A stretch of DNA of 64,000 nucleotides from Solanum dulcamara. Its lineage: Eukaryota > Streptophyta > Magnoliopsida > Solanales > Solanaceae. Positions within the stretch are counted from its first letter, which is position 1, and each line of letters starts with the position of its first letter. Shown here piece by piece: positions 44,828 through 57,229 of this stretch. The notes under the pieces are model-generated. The model worked only from the letters and a program-made list of their open reading frames with translations. It searched no databases and had not been told where the DNA came from. The stretch lies in assembly GCF_947179165.1 (NCBI RefSeq), contig NC_077238.1, forward strand, positions 39,609,793-39,673,792, given 5' to 3'. A program made the position numbers and the translations under genes.

Positions 44828-46386
44828 TTTTTTTAATTTTTTTTTATAAAATTTTTATCTTATATATATAAAAGTAAACTGACGAGTACAAGGAGGGAGA
44901 CGTGAAAGGCCTTACCTCCAAAAATAAAATGGAAGATATGTAATGAGAGGACTCCTCTAGACTAGGAAGATCAAGTATAGGAAACTAGTTCTATTCAACT
45001 AAGGTACAGAACCTAGCTAAATTGAAGAAAATCAAGTATACCCAATTTCCTTTGCATGGGTCGAGATCGGTCATATATTCTGTGATGCTCGACTACCGTT
45101 TCCGAGAATCCATTCGGGCTTTACATTCTTGGGTCCATATAATAGCTAACATACAAGTTGTTAAAAGTTGTTAAAATTTGGATTTTGCCAAAGAAGAAGA
45201 AACAAAGGGGTTCCATAACAATCGACTATCTTTTTCAAGGTCGCTCGACTAACATCTCCGATTCTCCGTTTGGGCTAAAATTTCTTGGGCTCTACAATTG
45301 TTGTAGTTGCTATATTCCTGCAAATTTTGGAGCATTTTGATGATGTATACTGTTACTCCTCTTGAGAGTTACTGTTCTGCCTGCAACATCGGCCGTCTTT
45401 TTTAATATCGCTCGACTAACGTCTCTGGTTATCCGTTCGAGATGAAATTTCTTGGGCTCAACCATCTTTGGGGATGCTAATATCGTGCAAAATTTGGAGT
45501 ATTTTGGATATTGGATGATGCATGTTGTTGAGGGCTGATGGCTGCTGCTGAGGTTTGTTTCTAGCATCTGCTTCTCCTTAGTTTTGACAAACTTGTTGCA
45601 AGTAACAACTCCTCTTGTTTTTGATCTTGGGATCTTGCTGAATCTGTAGAGCTGCATGTCTACAAGTTGTTCAAATTATCACAGCTAGAGTGTGTTGTGA
45701 ATCTGTACTAATAAACAGACAAACATAGATGGCTCAAGATGTGCAATTTCAGGTTGGTAGGAGTTGTTGAGAGGTGTTCCTGATAAATGCTTTTGGATTG
45801 TTGTAACTGCTGTAATCTTGGAAGAGGCTAGAATGTTGTTCCTGCTGTAGTTTGTAACCTACACAGAAATAAAAACAAAAGGCAAAATCTGGAAACAATT
45901 TTGTCACCCCAAAAAGAAGCACTTCCCTTGTGGCTCCTCTTATTGTTACTGATGTAGAAAAATTCCAGGATGTGTAATATGATGTATCTGCACAGACCAG
46001 CAAATACAAACAAAAACAAGAACTTGAATATATCCCATGTGTGTTGCAAGGAAACCAGCTTGGGCTTCCAATCAAGATTCCTATACCTGTTAAGCCAAGA
46101 AGGAAGAGAAGACAAAATATAAACTACTTTACTCCTTACCTATAAAGTTAGGCTGGTTATTCTAAGAAAATAATAAAGATAGTAATAAGGAAGGGAGATT
46201 TTCCTTTTGCCAGGAGTTCTAACTATGAGATCTTCAAGGTATTTATAGCTATGCATAGACAAAACCATGTTGAAGTTTGAGTTAGAACCAAAATGGAATG
46301 AGTTAGGGAGGTTTCTTGATTCTCCTGAGTTTCTTTCTTCTGAAAGAAGGCATTTCCAGCTTGTCCATCTCAAGGGTTGCCTTAGC
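44828..46386 (-). other. LINE C 3' UTR with tandem units
   Basis: The stretch after the ORF2 stop holds three related units marked by GCTCGACTAMCRTYTCYG at about 45087, 45243 and 45410 (spacing 156 and 167 bp), followed by a CTTGGGCT and GCAAAATTTGGAG text in the better two units. The 3' end reads TTTTGGAGGTAAGGCCT on the minus strand, shared in part with LINE B. Confidence 0.75.
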
Positions 46387-49300
46387 TTATTTGGGGAGAT
46401 CATGTACAGTGAAATAGATTTTAGGAGATTTGAATTTGTGGTTGTGTTTGGATAAGACATCAGTTGTGTGGTTTGCTTCTCTAAGGATGTGTTTACAACT
46501 GAAAGTTTGGAATTGGTTGATGATGTTGTTTAAATTGTCCAACAGCTCCTTTATTGACCAAGAGGGTTTTGCTTCTTGTTGTAACCACCTGATTAGGAGT
46601 TGAGAATCTACCTCTAACTCTACTTGTAAATAACCAAGATGAATACACCAAGATAGACTAAAGATAGCAGCCCTAATTTCTTCTTGGTTGTTAGTTCCTT
46701 CCCCTAATGGAACTGCATAGGCAAAGATAAGGTCACTATGAGTATTTCTAAGTATTCCTCCTCCACCAATGTTACCTGGGTTGTTAAGGGCACTACCATC
46801 TGTATTTAGCTTTACCATGTGATCACCTGGTTTGATCCAGCATACAGGGGTAATTTTGGTGTCATGGTAGCATTGTTCCACTGAAATGACTAGGTCCTTC
46901 CAGTTATTTGGCCATTCAATATAAGGAAAAGCTGTGATGAGCAGGTTAGAGATGTCTTTGTAGATAGAAAATTTGACTCTTAAAAGGTTAGATTTCTTCC
47001 CTCCATATTTGGAAGCACATCTATTTTTCCATAAGTTCCAACAAATGAAGATAGGGATTGCTTGTAACAGGAGCTTATGTGCTTCATTCTTGTATTTAGA
47101 TGTCCACCATCTCATAAGCATATTTCTAAGAGGTGTGTAATCCTTTTTTATGCCCAAAGAATCAGCAAACACCCTCCAAGTATTCTTGGCAAAGGTTCCT
47201 GCAATAAAGGTGTGATCAATGGTGTCTTAGCCAGGTCTATCACAACAATGGCACTGAGAGGGGGCTTTGCCAAAGCTGGTTATTTTCTCATTGGTAGGTA
47301 ATTTCCTTTTAAGATCTCTCCAAACAAGAAAGGAGCATTTGAAAGGTATTAGTTGGTGCCAAGTACATGCATTCAGCATAGTATTTGTCCTCTTGTCTCT
47401 AATGAGCTCCCAGGCAGAAGAACAACTAAACTCCCTATTGGTATTAGGAATCCAGCATGGATGGTCCTATTTGAGAGGATGGTAGCTGAATTGAGTTGCT
47501 AAAATGTTAGGAACAAACTGAGGAGGGGCTTTTTGGATAATGAGATCAACATTCCATTGGCCATTAGTTAGAAAAGCTGAAACTTGGGTGTGGTTAAACC
47601 TACAGCTGTTAGCAGAAAAGTGAGCTAAAGGGCCAACACCTAGCCAGTTGTCCCACCAAAAAAGGCAAGAGCCAGACTTAATTTGCCACTGAATGTGAGG
47701 CTCAATGTTGTGTTTGTTGTTCATGAGGTGCTTCCAAATTAAGGACTGACCAGTGTCCCACTTTTTTGAAATAATATTGGCCCTCTGACAGTATTTGGAT
47801 TTAAGGAATTCTCCCCACAAGGTGTTCTTGGTTCTAAGGGTCCACCACTGCTTGTATTGAAAAGATTTAACCACATCAGTGATTTGTCTAAACCCTATGC
47901 CCCCTTCATCATAAGGATAGCTAAGGTTCTTCCATGAGGACCAGTGGTACTTCCTCTTGTCATTTTTCCATCCCCAGAAGAAGTTAGCAGTGATGCTCTG
48001 AATCTGCTTGATGATGGTTGAGGGAGGGATGCTGGCTGAAAGCAAATGTATTGGCATGGCTTGAATAACATGCTTCACAAGAATAGCTCTACCCCCATAG
48101 CTCAGGATTTTAGCATGCCAACTAGTGATCCTGCTTACAACTTTTGCAATAAGATCAGAGTAGTAAATAACTCTTTGCCTACCAATATAAATAGGACTTC
48201 CCAAGTATGTTATAGGACTACTCTTTTGGTTGAAACCAGTGATACTCTTGATTCTCAGTACAGTAGACTTGAAAGCATTGGAGGGAACCATGAAATGACT
48301 TTTTTGCTTGTTAATCAATTGTCCAGAAACTCTTTTATAGGTAGTTAATGTTTCCATAATGAGAGCTAAGGTGTGCCTTCTTCCAGAAGTAAAGATGATG
48401 ATATCATCTGCATAACTCAGATGATTGATCTGAGGTCCCTTTTTTGCCATAAAGAAACCATAGAATTGGGGATGCTGATGAAGATTATTCAGTAGTCTGG
48501 ATAGCACTTCAGCACCTAGGACAAATAAAGTAGGAGAGAGAGGATCACCTTGTTTAAGACCCTTTGTGGAGTGAAAGAAACCATGTCTTGAACCATTGAC
48601 TATAACAGAGTACCAGTTATCAGCCATGATTCTCCAAACCATGTCAATGAAAGTTTCTTTAAACCCCATTCTTCTCATCACAAGACAAGTGTAATTCCAA
48701 GAGACCCTATCATAAGCCTTGGTCATGTCAAGTTTTATCACAACATTGCCTCTAACATTTGGTTTTTTGATCTGGTGGATTATTTCCTGGGCAAGCATTA
48801 TATTTTCAGAGATGTTTCTATTCTTGACAAAGCCAGATTGGTTCAAGGAAATGAGGTTGGGGAGAATAGGAGCAAGTCTTAGGTAGAGGAGTTTGGAAAT
48901 GATTTTGTTAGTGAAGTTGCTAAGGCTTATGGGTCTGAACTCAGAGAGTTTTGTAGGATGGTTTACTTTTGGGAGTAGAACCAAACAAGTATGAGTGAAA
49001 TATTTAGGCATAGTTTGTCCACAAAAGAAGGATGTGATCACTCTAAGGAGGTCTTCTTTGATGATGTCCCAGCACACCTGAAAGAAAGTTCCATTCATCC
49101 TATCAAGGCCAGCAGCAGAGTGAGGATTCATAGTAAAAACAACAGTTTTCACTTCTTCCATAGTAGGCATGGCTTGTAAATCTTCATTGTCTTTGTCAGT
49201 CACCATTGTAGGGATGCAATAGAATGTCTGCTGTTGGATGTGCTCCTCCTTTCCAGTAAAAATTTGTTGGAAATATTCACAAGCAGCATCAGCTATCTCT

Positions 49301-50463
49301 TTATCACCTTGCACCCAAGAGCCTTCTTCATTTTGGATCCTATGGATGTAAAGCTTTCTTCTCCTGCCTCTGATGAGATAATGAAAGTAGCTAGAGTTCC
49401 TGTCACCTTCTTTGAGCCAGTGAAGTTGAGACTTTTGTCTGAGGATAGAATCCTCCATCTTCATGTATCTAATGTACTCAGCATTGATAGCATGCAGTTG
49501 AGACCTATTTTTATTGGTGTTTATACTGATCAGATTCTCTTCAGCTTGTCTAGCCTTCTCCTCATATTCTTTGACTTTAGCATAAATGTCTCCAAATTGA
49601 TTTCTTGACCAGCAGTTAAGAGTAGCAGTAAGTCTTTTTATTTTCTGATGAAAACTCCACATTGGATTTCCTTCAGAAGGTCTGCTCCAGCAATTCTTGA
49701 CAGTATCCATGAAAGAAGGTTGCTCAGGCTAGCAGTTCAAGAATTTGAAATACTTGATAGGGTTGTGTTGTTGGTCAATCATTTCCAAGAGCAAGAGGCA
49801 GTGATCAGAACCCACAGAAGGAAGATGAGTAATGCTGGTATGGGGCATGGTCTCTAGCCAGTTATCATTAACCATCCCTCTATCAAGTCTCTTCCAAATT
49901 CTAAAGTTGATACCCCTCAGGTTGGACCAGGTGTATTTCTGACCTGAGAAACCAAGGTCTTGAAGACCTGAAGCCTCAATAATGCTAATGAACTCAAAAC
50001 TCTTTCTCATATTATAGGGGACACCCCCTAATTTTTCTTCAGGGTCTACAATAACATTAAAGTCTCATATAGTGCACCATGGATTGGATGTACTAGACTG
50101 CTGTAGAAGGCTATCCCATAAAGGTCTTCTGAGATGATCTTTACATTTAGCATAGACAAAGGTAGTGATGAATTGATTTGGGATCATGGCATGATTGAGC
50201 TCACAAGTGATTAGTTGCTTATCATTCTCCAAAATCTTGCAATTCACATCTTTGGTCCAGAAAATCCAAATCTTACCATTGGGATTGTGGATGGCATGGT
50301 CCATATTGAGCTGGTTTCTGAAGTATTATAACTGAGAGTTATCATAAAAAGGTTCCATTAGAGCTATAAGAGAAATTTGATGGATATTTTTGAGAAATTT
50401 TATTCTATCCATGGATCCTTGGGTATTAATACCCCTTACATTCCAGCTAAGGGTACTAATCAT
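46387..50463 (-). pseudogene. LINE C ORF2: endonuclease-RT-RNase H, 1359 codons, five stops
   Basis: The start is set at MISTLSWNVRGIN (Met at 50463), the usual ORF2 opening, though the frame is open to 50613. All pieces are in one frame with no frameshift. Endonuclease: WNVRG, EPF, DFNV (Gly of GDFN changed to a stop), VGSDH. RT (747-aa open piece, 49710-47467): GFVKNRNISENIMLAQE, KLDMTKAYDRVSW, GLKQGDPLSPTLFVLGAE, YADDIIIF (48414-48403). Cys-rich segment CHCCDRPG. RNase H (261-aa piece, 47172-46387): KLNTDGSALNNPG, LEVDSQLLIRWL. In-frame stops are near 50326, 50065, 49729, 47467 and 47229. Nicks DNA and copies its RNA at the target. Confidence 0.92.
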
Positions 50464-50593
50464 TGAGAAATTCTTGAAGTATGGGACCTGGTACTTGGTC
50501 TGCCTGTGGGGCAGGTTTTGTAGATATTTTTGCCTTGTTGCTAAATCTGGTCCTATGTATCCCTCTAGGAGATAGACCCTGTGAACTAGCCAC

Positions 50594-51030
50594 CTATTGG
50601 ATGTCTTCCTCATATATATTCTCAGAAGAGGGGTTGATGGTTTTGATTAAATGCTCACTTATAATATCATCTTCCTCCTGATCATGCAAGGGCTGATAAT
50701 TATTATCTTCTTTATTTTCTGAATCACATACAGCATACTCATCAATAGGGTCCTGTATGTTGGTATTGAAGGTGAAGTGATCTGTAGCTACCTCTAGAGT
50801 TTCAAAAGGGGTGATATCTATACCCACCTGATCATCATCAAGTACAAATTGTTGACATCCCTGTTCATTTTGCTACATTGCAACACTGTCAGTTAAAGGA
50901 GTTTGGCATTTCTCAGAAAGGTTTATTTTCTTTTTGATGGCCTCTCTCCTTTTCTTGCTTAACTTGTTCTTTTTAGCATTAGAGTCTTTGCCACTACTGC
51001 TTGTCAAAGGGTCAGTTCTCAAGGTTTTTC
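50594..51030 (-). pseudogene. LINE C ORF1, C-terminal part
   Basis: In a frame different from ORF2, the text reads NKLSKKRREAIKKKINLSEK (basic), one stop in SVAM*QNEQ, then MGIDITPFETLEVATDHF and an acidic tail (CDSENKEDN, HDQEEDDII, SENIYEEDIQ) ending at 50594. A basic patch followed by an acidic end is usual for this ORF1 type. The ORF1 stop lies 131 bp before the ORF2 Met. Confidence 0.7.
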
Positions 51031-52799
51031 TCAAATCCTGCAGGACGAGTCCTTTCTATGTGTCGTAGACTAGAACTTTCCCAATGTCCGTTCGGCAAGA
51101 ATTTACGAAAGGCCTTTTAGTCCTGTCCTATGTTTTATCAGTGAAGTGTGGTCATTTTGGGACTAAATTATACCGTATCTGAGGACCACAAGCCTTCCCA
51201 AGCCCCTTATTTCTAATAGTAACTCCCTTACACAAAACTCTTTCCTCTTAAGATTTATCTCAAGGTCTCCTCCATCCCCAAGCAAAGTTCTAGGGTTTCC
51301 TCAAGAAAGAACTAGTCTCCTCCTCCAATCTCAAGGTTGAAATTAACAAGGTATGTCGGTATTTATTCATGGGTACTTCTACCCATGGAGCCCAAGTATT
51401 TTCCAACGTAGTAGCTCAATTTCAAATTGGAAATTTTATGGGTTTTCATATCATGATTCCAAATGCCTAAAGTATTGAGTATTTGAAGTTTATTTACTTA
51501 TCTTAGCTTATATTGTCTCTTAATTCCATGGAATTTTTGGATTTATTAAAGGTCCTTATATGAAGGCATGAAAGGGTTTTAAAGTAAATTGGTGGGTTGT
51601 TTCAAGTATATTTTAAATTGGGGCATTCCATTACTCTCGTGCATGCTAGCATTGATTTTAATAATATGAAGTTTAATTGGCTAAACCCACCATGTTTTAC
51701 CATTACTTTCTAAATTGTTTGAGTTGATTGAAAGAGGTTTTGACCCAATGTTTACAAAGTCTTATTTTTCTACAAATGTGAAGTTTCTTAAAGAATGATT
51801 GAATAATAAAAGGATTCTATGTGATTAGGACAATTCTCATAGTTGAATCATCAAGTTTTATAGAGTTGTTCTACCGAATGATGATTTGATGTCTAAAGAT
51901 ATATGTATGATATGTTATTATGATATTTATGTACTACTGCATGGGATTGACTTAGCACCAAATGTAGCATGTAGAGGGGACTTGACCTAAGGGTCCTTAA
52001 CCAAAGTCTCGTGCTCCATTAACTATGTCCAACCATAGGGGCCCTTTTAGGCTAGTGGATCCACATATAGCCATCTAAAATTAAAAGATTACTAAAGTTT
52101 GATGGAGTTCTACCCAGCAAGTAGTCTCTCTATGCCAACATGGGGGGTTATGTTGCATTCCATATAATAGTTCACATGGTTTTAGATGTCGATTATGGTC
52201 TTTTCCCACATATGTATAATTTAGTGCTATTTATTGATTGTTCATGCATGCATTGTATTATGTTCCATACTATATAATGTTCTAATGTTTCTTCAATGTT
52301 AAAGTTTGCCCACAGACTTAGTACATTCAAAGTACTAATGCATACTATATTCCCTACATGTTATTACAATGTAAGGACTAGTGCTCATCTTCATTCTCCT
52401 CCATGTGGCTAGCTCGAATTAACTTGAAGGTTACTTGTGGTGAGTTCCCATATTTTGGGAACAACATTCCTTTTTATTCTAGCTTATGTTTGCAAAACAT
52501 TAAGACTTCTATTATGGCATATCTTGATACGTATTTTGAGGGTAAGCTAGAGACATGTCTTAGCCCCCACCAAGTATATTAGTAGAGGTATGTTTGAACA
52601 CAAATGTATAATGATCTAAGGTTGATAATGCGTCTTATTCTATAATGTTCTCCCTTAGTCCCATTTCCCATATTTATTTCTACTTAATGTTCATCATCAT
52701 TACTTATGAAGGCTAAATAAATGCTAAGAGGCTTGATTGAGTCACCTTCGGGTTATTCTTCATTGTGTCACGTTTAGGTCCTAAGCTTAGGTCATGATA
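51031..52799 (+). mobile_element. Gypsy LTR, 5'-truncated, related to the 27035 LTR
   Basis: Starts inside U3 (GGACGAGTCC, GTGTCGTAGAC forms of the ACGAGTCGT motif), then shows the leader hairpin (51368-51387), the block TTAGCACCAAATGTAGCATG, and the palindrome TTAGTAC/GTACTAA (52318-52337). The end is GGTCATGATA at 52799, where CA has become TA. It joins directly to RNase H coding text, with no PBS, Gag, protease or RT. Confidence 0.75.
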
Positions 52800-53400
52800 A
52801 TTGACTATTGCTCTAATGCTATCCCATGGAATTAATGGTTTTATTATCTACTGTGATGCATCCATAGTTGGATTGGGTTATGTGTTGATGAAGAAGGACA
52901 AGGTTATTACGTATGCTTCTAGACAACTTAAGATTCAGGGGAGGAACTACCAAACTTACGACCGTGAGTTGGTAGCTGTAGTATTTGTTTTCAAGATTTG
53001 GCCCCACTATATTTATGGCGTGCACGTTGATGTGTTCACAGACCATAAGAACCTGCAATATATGTTCACCCAGAAAGAGCTGAATGTGAGATAGAGGAGA
53101 TGGCTCTAGTTGCTCAAAGATTATGATATGCGCATTTTACACCAACCAGGTAAAGCTAATATTATTGCTGATGCTCTTAGCAGGTTATCTATGGGGAGTG
53201 CTGACCACGTAAAAAAAGGAAAGAAAGAGTTGGCTAAAGAGGTGCATAGGCTTACATATTTGGGAGTTCAATTTATTGACTTGAGTGAGGGTGGTACTAT
53301 CGTTCATAATAAGGCTGAATGATCTCTAGGTGCAGAGGTGAAAGAAAAGCAAGATTAAGATCCTTTCATCCTCCAACTGAAAGACAATGTTTGCAAGTAG
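52800..53400 (+). pseudogene. Gypsy RNase H and linker
   Basis: YCDASIVGLGYVLMKKDKVI, YDRELVAVVFVFKIWPHYIY, VFTDHKNLQYMFTQKELNVR, LLKDYDMRILHQPGKANIIA and DALSRLSMGS give a nearly complete gypsy RNase H (open 52801-53094 and 53110-53322, same domain separated by a stop at a Gln/Arg-like codon). Linker text ELAKEVHRLTYLGVQF follows. Confidence 0.9.
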
Positions 53401-54790
53401 AAGGTAATGCCTTTTGCCAAAGGGGGAGATGGAGTGTTGAGGTATCAAGGAAAATTTTATGTTCCAAGGGTTGATGGTATTCAAGAGAGGATCATGGTAG
53501 AAGCCCATAACTCCAAGTACTCCATCCATCTAAGTTCTACAAAGACGTACCATGACTTGACAGAAGTATATTGGTGGAGTGTAATGAAGAGGAATATAAA
53601 AGAGTTTGTGTCCAAGTTCCCGAACTGCCAATAAATTAAAGTTGAGCACCAAAGGCCTTGTGGAGTGGCTCATAATATAGAAATCCAGAGTGGAAATGGG
53701 AGATGATCAACATGGGCTTCATAACAGGTTTACGACGGTCCCGCAAATAATATGACTCTATTTGGGTAATTATGGATAGGATGCCCAAATCAAACTATTT
53801 CTTGTCAGTTAAGACTACAAACACCCCAGAGGATTATGCCAAACTGTATATTCGAGAGATTGCCAGACTATATGAGGTTCCCTTGTTTATCATCTTAGAT
53901 AGGGTAGGTCAATTCACTACCTAGTTTTGGAAGTCATTCTAGAGAGGTTTGGTTTCAAGAGTGAACCTTAGCACTGTTTTCCATATGTAGACAGGAGACC
54001 AGGTAGAGCATATGATATAGACTTTAGAGGATATGTTAAGAGCTTGTGTCATCGACTTCAAAGGTAATTGGGATGATCATTTATCTTTTATTGAGTTTGC
54101 ATGCAATAACAACTTTCATTCAAGTATTCAAATGGGTCCTTATGAAGCTTTGTATGGGAAAATATGTAGATCACCAATTGGTTGGTTCAAAGTTGGTAAA
54201 GCTAAGTTGATTGGGCCAGACATGGTTCACCAAGCCATGGAGAAGGAGAAAATCATCCAAGAGAGGTTGGGGACTGCCAAGAGTCGCCAAAAATCCTACA
54301 CTAATGTTAGGAAAAGATATTTGGAGTTCTAAGTGAATGATTTGGTGCACTTGAAGGTCTCACCCATGAAGGGTGTGATGAGATTCAAAAAGAAAGGAAT
54401 GTTTAGTCCCTGCTACCTTGGTCCCTATCATATTATGAAGAAGATTGGTAATATAGCCTATGACTTGGAATTACCATTAGAGTTAGCAACTATTCAGCCT
54501 GTGTTTCACATCTCTATGGTTAAGAAGTCTTTGGGAGATCCTTCTCTCTTTGTTCCACCTAAAAGTTTTAGGATGAAAGAGATTTTTTCCTATGAGGAGA
54601 TTCTGGTCTAGATTCTTGATCGGCAGGTTCGTAAATTGAGAACCAAGGAAGTAGCATCTTTCAAAGCTCTATAGTGGAATCAGTTTGTTGAAAAAGCTAT
54701 ATGGGAAGCTGAAGAGAATATGAAAGATACCCGCATCTATTTGTGCCTCCAAATGATAATATTAAGGGTAATATTTCTTTCTCTAATCCT
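53401..54790 (+). pseudogene. Gypsy integrase with chromodomain-like tail
   Basis: GGDGVLRYQGKFYVPRVDG leads into the HHCC zinc domain (HNSKYSIHLSSTKTYHDLTE ... SKFPNCQ, first Cys of CPNC changed to Phe). The core is damaged (LDRVGQFTT for SDRGxQFT; TGDQVEHMI at the Glu site). Open pieces 54033-54332 and 54333-54611 give the end of the core and MKGVMRFKKKGMFSPCYLGPY. The tail ILDRQVRKLRTKEVASFKAL and EAEENMKD is Tekay/Del-like. Confidence 0.88.
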
Positions 54791-54934
54791 TAAGTTGATG
54801 TTGATTCCAAGTTTGAGTATTTGATATCTATTCTTGAGTCTGAGTAGTTGATTGTTTGAATTTTTGATTATTGAGTTGTTGATGCTATTCGTGCCTTGAG
54901 AAAAACCTTAGCTTGGTCTTCATTCGAGGATTCA
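54791..54934 (+). other. 3' internal non-coding text of the gypsy element
   Basis: Low-complexity T-rich text with TTCATTCGAGGATTCACC, the phrase that normally stands shortly before the polypurine tract. It then joins, without PPT or LTR, to the RNase H linker of the next element at about 54935. Confidence 0.55.
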
Positions 54935-55717
54935 CCGGTTGGTGAGACTAGGGGTGAAGTTGTGTTGTACCGATGATGGTGGTATAGTTATCCAAAATGG
55001 GTTTGAATCCTTCTTGGTGGTGGATGACAAGTCGAAACAAGACCTTGACCCGACACTTGTCGAGTTAAAGAAGTTGGTGAAGGAAAAGAAGGTCTTTTCA
55101 CAAAGGGGATATGGAGTGTTATATTACCAAGGTCAGTTATGTGTTCCGAACGTGTATGGCCTAAGGAGTTTGATCTTGATGGAGGCACATACAGTTCTAT
55201 GAAAATGTATTAAGAATTGAAAGAGTTGTATTGGTGGGTAGAATGAAGAAGGACATAGCAAGGTTTGTGTCTGAATATCTGAATTGACAATAAGTGAAGG
55301 CTGAACATCAAAGGCCGGGTGGCCTAGCCCAAGATATCGCGATCCCTACTTGGAAGTGGCAAGAAGTGAATAAGGATTTTGTAGTGGGTTTTCTACACAC
55401 TTGGAAGCGTCATCATTCGATTTGGGTAATTATTGATAGAATGAATAAGTCAGCTCACTTTCTACTGGTTAAGACTTCCTATAGGGCCGAAGATTATGCA
55501 AAGTTGTATATTCAATAGTTTGTGAGATTGCATGGTGTGCCATTGTCAATCATTTCAGATCGTGGTACTCAATTCACTTCTCACTTTTCGAGAGCATTTA
55601 AAAAGGGCCTCGGTACTAAAGTAAAGTTAAGCACTGTAGAGGATATGTTAAGGGATTGTGTGTTGGAGTTCAAAGGGAGTTGGGATGATTTCCTACCGCT
55701 CATCGAGTTTTCCTATT
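54935..55717 (+). pseudogene. Gypsy linker and integrase, left part (split by a solo LTR)
   Basis: RLVRLGVKLCC, VVDDKSKQDLDPTLVELKKLV and GVLYYQGQLCVPNVYGLRSL, then a damaged zinc domain, then in the 55294-55518 frame AQDIAIPTWKWQEVNKDFVV, IWVIIDRMNKSAHFLLVKTS and DYAKLYIQ, followed by ISDRGTQFTSHFSRAFKKGL. A deletion removes the catalytic Glu region (KVKLST joins VEDMLRDC). It is cut at FSYY by the reverse LTR; IN continues at 58693. Confidence 0.88.
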
Positions 55718-56450
55718 ATTTCCGACTTGGACTCCCATATACATACCTATCAGATATAGTCAAACCGAACTACGAACAATATGATAACATACATAAGAAC
55801 TCCAATAGGTCATGACGTTTTCATATAAATACATATCTATCATTTATTCCCTGAAGAGGTGTCACTAATCATCTCATGACGGGATATGCAAGTCGACAAG
55901 GATGCCATTTCATATTAATATTCACAACACACCGTATAGACACAACTGAACAAAACTTACATACAACCCACAAACACATATCTATAGACCTCTAAGAGTA
56001 TCAACGATATCATATGGCGGGACAGGCCCCCTGCCGTACCCTTGAATGAATGAATATATAAATCAAAAAGATTAATATCAACAAGCTAGGCTCTGGTATA
56101 ATGGAGCACTCTAAAATGGCTGAGTAGGAAATCCTAAGCTGGCGGATCCCTAAAATACGTGTCTGTACCTGTGGGTATGAAACGCAGCCCCCTAAAGAAA
56201 GGGGGTCAGTACGATATATGTACTGAGTATATAAAGCATGACATATCAAAAATAGATCACATCTAAAGTAGAGGTTGAGTAGGTAAGTATGATACTCAAA
56301 AAATCACTATACCTGTGCCTTATGAAATAAAATTATACATGATCATTTCATATATCATATCCAGCCCATTATGAACTCGGTGAGTCTATCATATACATGT
56401 ATTATCTTTGGCCCATTATGGGTCCCGGCGCCATTATCACATCATCATGT

Positions 56451-56454
<4 letters not shown>

Positions 56455-56486
<32 letters not shown>
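56455..56486. repeat. (AT)n microsatellite
   Basis: About 16 AT units inside the solo LTR, where related LTRs have a short ATATATAT. Confidence 0.95.
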
Positions 56487-56488
<2 letters not shown>

Positions 56489-56847
56489 TACCCAGCCCTC
56501 TAATGAGGGACTTAGTGAATCATACAGTGAAACTGAGCACGATAACGTACCCGGCCCGAGACTCAGTGAAAGATGTATTAATAATATGCATGAGCAGAGT
56601 AGTGAGTAACCATATGCAAATTAAATCAACATTTAAGACTCAATAGAATAGTCAAGTGAATCATTACTTGAAGTCAGGAGAGTAATCGTCTCAAGTACCC
56701 TCTAAATGTCATTAGGTATCATATCAAATGGATCCTTAGGAATCATAGACATGTATTAAGACAATGCCAAACAACTTATGAAATCAGAGACAGTTTTCAT
56801 CGTACAGACCTTAGGAATAGGAGCTTATACATCCAATTACTATTCAA

Positions 56848-57229
56848 CATATAGAAGGCTCGAGGGCAATAACTCAACTACTTTAAGAGTTTTAATCATC
56901 AAGAAGTGACTAAGAATCATGAGTCATACTCAGAGCTTATGAATAGAATTATACCCAAAGCTCATATCACATATCACTTATATCTAAGACATGCCAAAAG
57001 AAAAGAGGGATAGGCTTTACATACTTACTACTTTCCATCATATAGAAGACTAGAGAGGAAATAACTCAATTGTTGTAGGAGTTCTAACATCATGAAGTGG
57101 ATAAGAGTCATGAATCATACTTAGAGATTTATGAATAGAATTACCCCCAAAGCTCATATCATATATCACTTATGTCTAAGACATGCCAAGAGAAATGAGG
57201 GATAGCTTTACATACCTATTACAGATCAA
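56848..57229. repeat. 191-bp tandem duplication in the solo LTR
   Basis: Two units start CATATAGAAGRCT at 56848 and 57039 and both end with GGGATAGGCTTTACATAC-like text. Other LTR copies have one unit. The copies differ at several sites, so the duplication is not recent. Confidence 0.85.

Larger units (their letters stand above)
44828..51030 (-). mobile_element. LINE C: L1-type LINE, minus strand, 5'-truncated in ORF1
   Basis: Read on the minus strand it holds the end of ORF1, a full-length ORF2 frame (50463-46387) and a 1.56-kb 3' UTR ending in an A-rich tail, which shows as poly(T) at 44828-44845. The 5' end lies near 51030, where gypsy LTR text starts. The left flank is gypsy integrase, the right flank a gypsy LTR, so the insertion point is rearranged and no target duplication is visible. 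It is the youngest-looking coding element in the window. Confidence 0.85.

Noticed and set aside
45310..46115. Overlapping minus frames of 115, 108 and 95 aa after LINE C ORF2
   Set aside because: They lie in the LINE C 3' UTR across the tandem units, overlap one another in different frames, and have no known domain.
47467..49710. A 747-aa open frame as a host gene
   Set aside because: It is the reverse transcriptase part of LINE C, with YADD and other RT motifs, and the flanking frame continues as endonuclease and RNase H.
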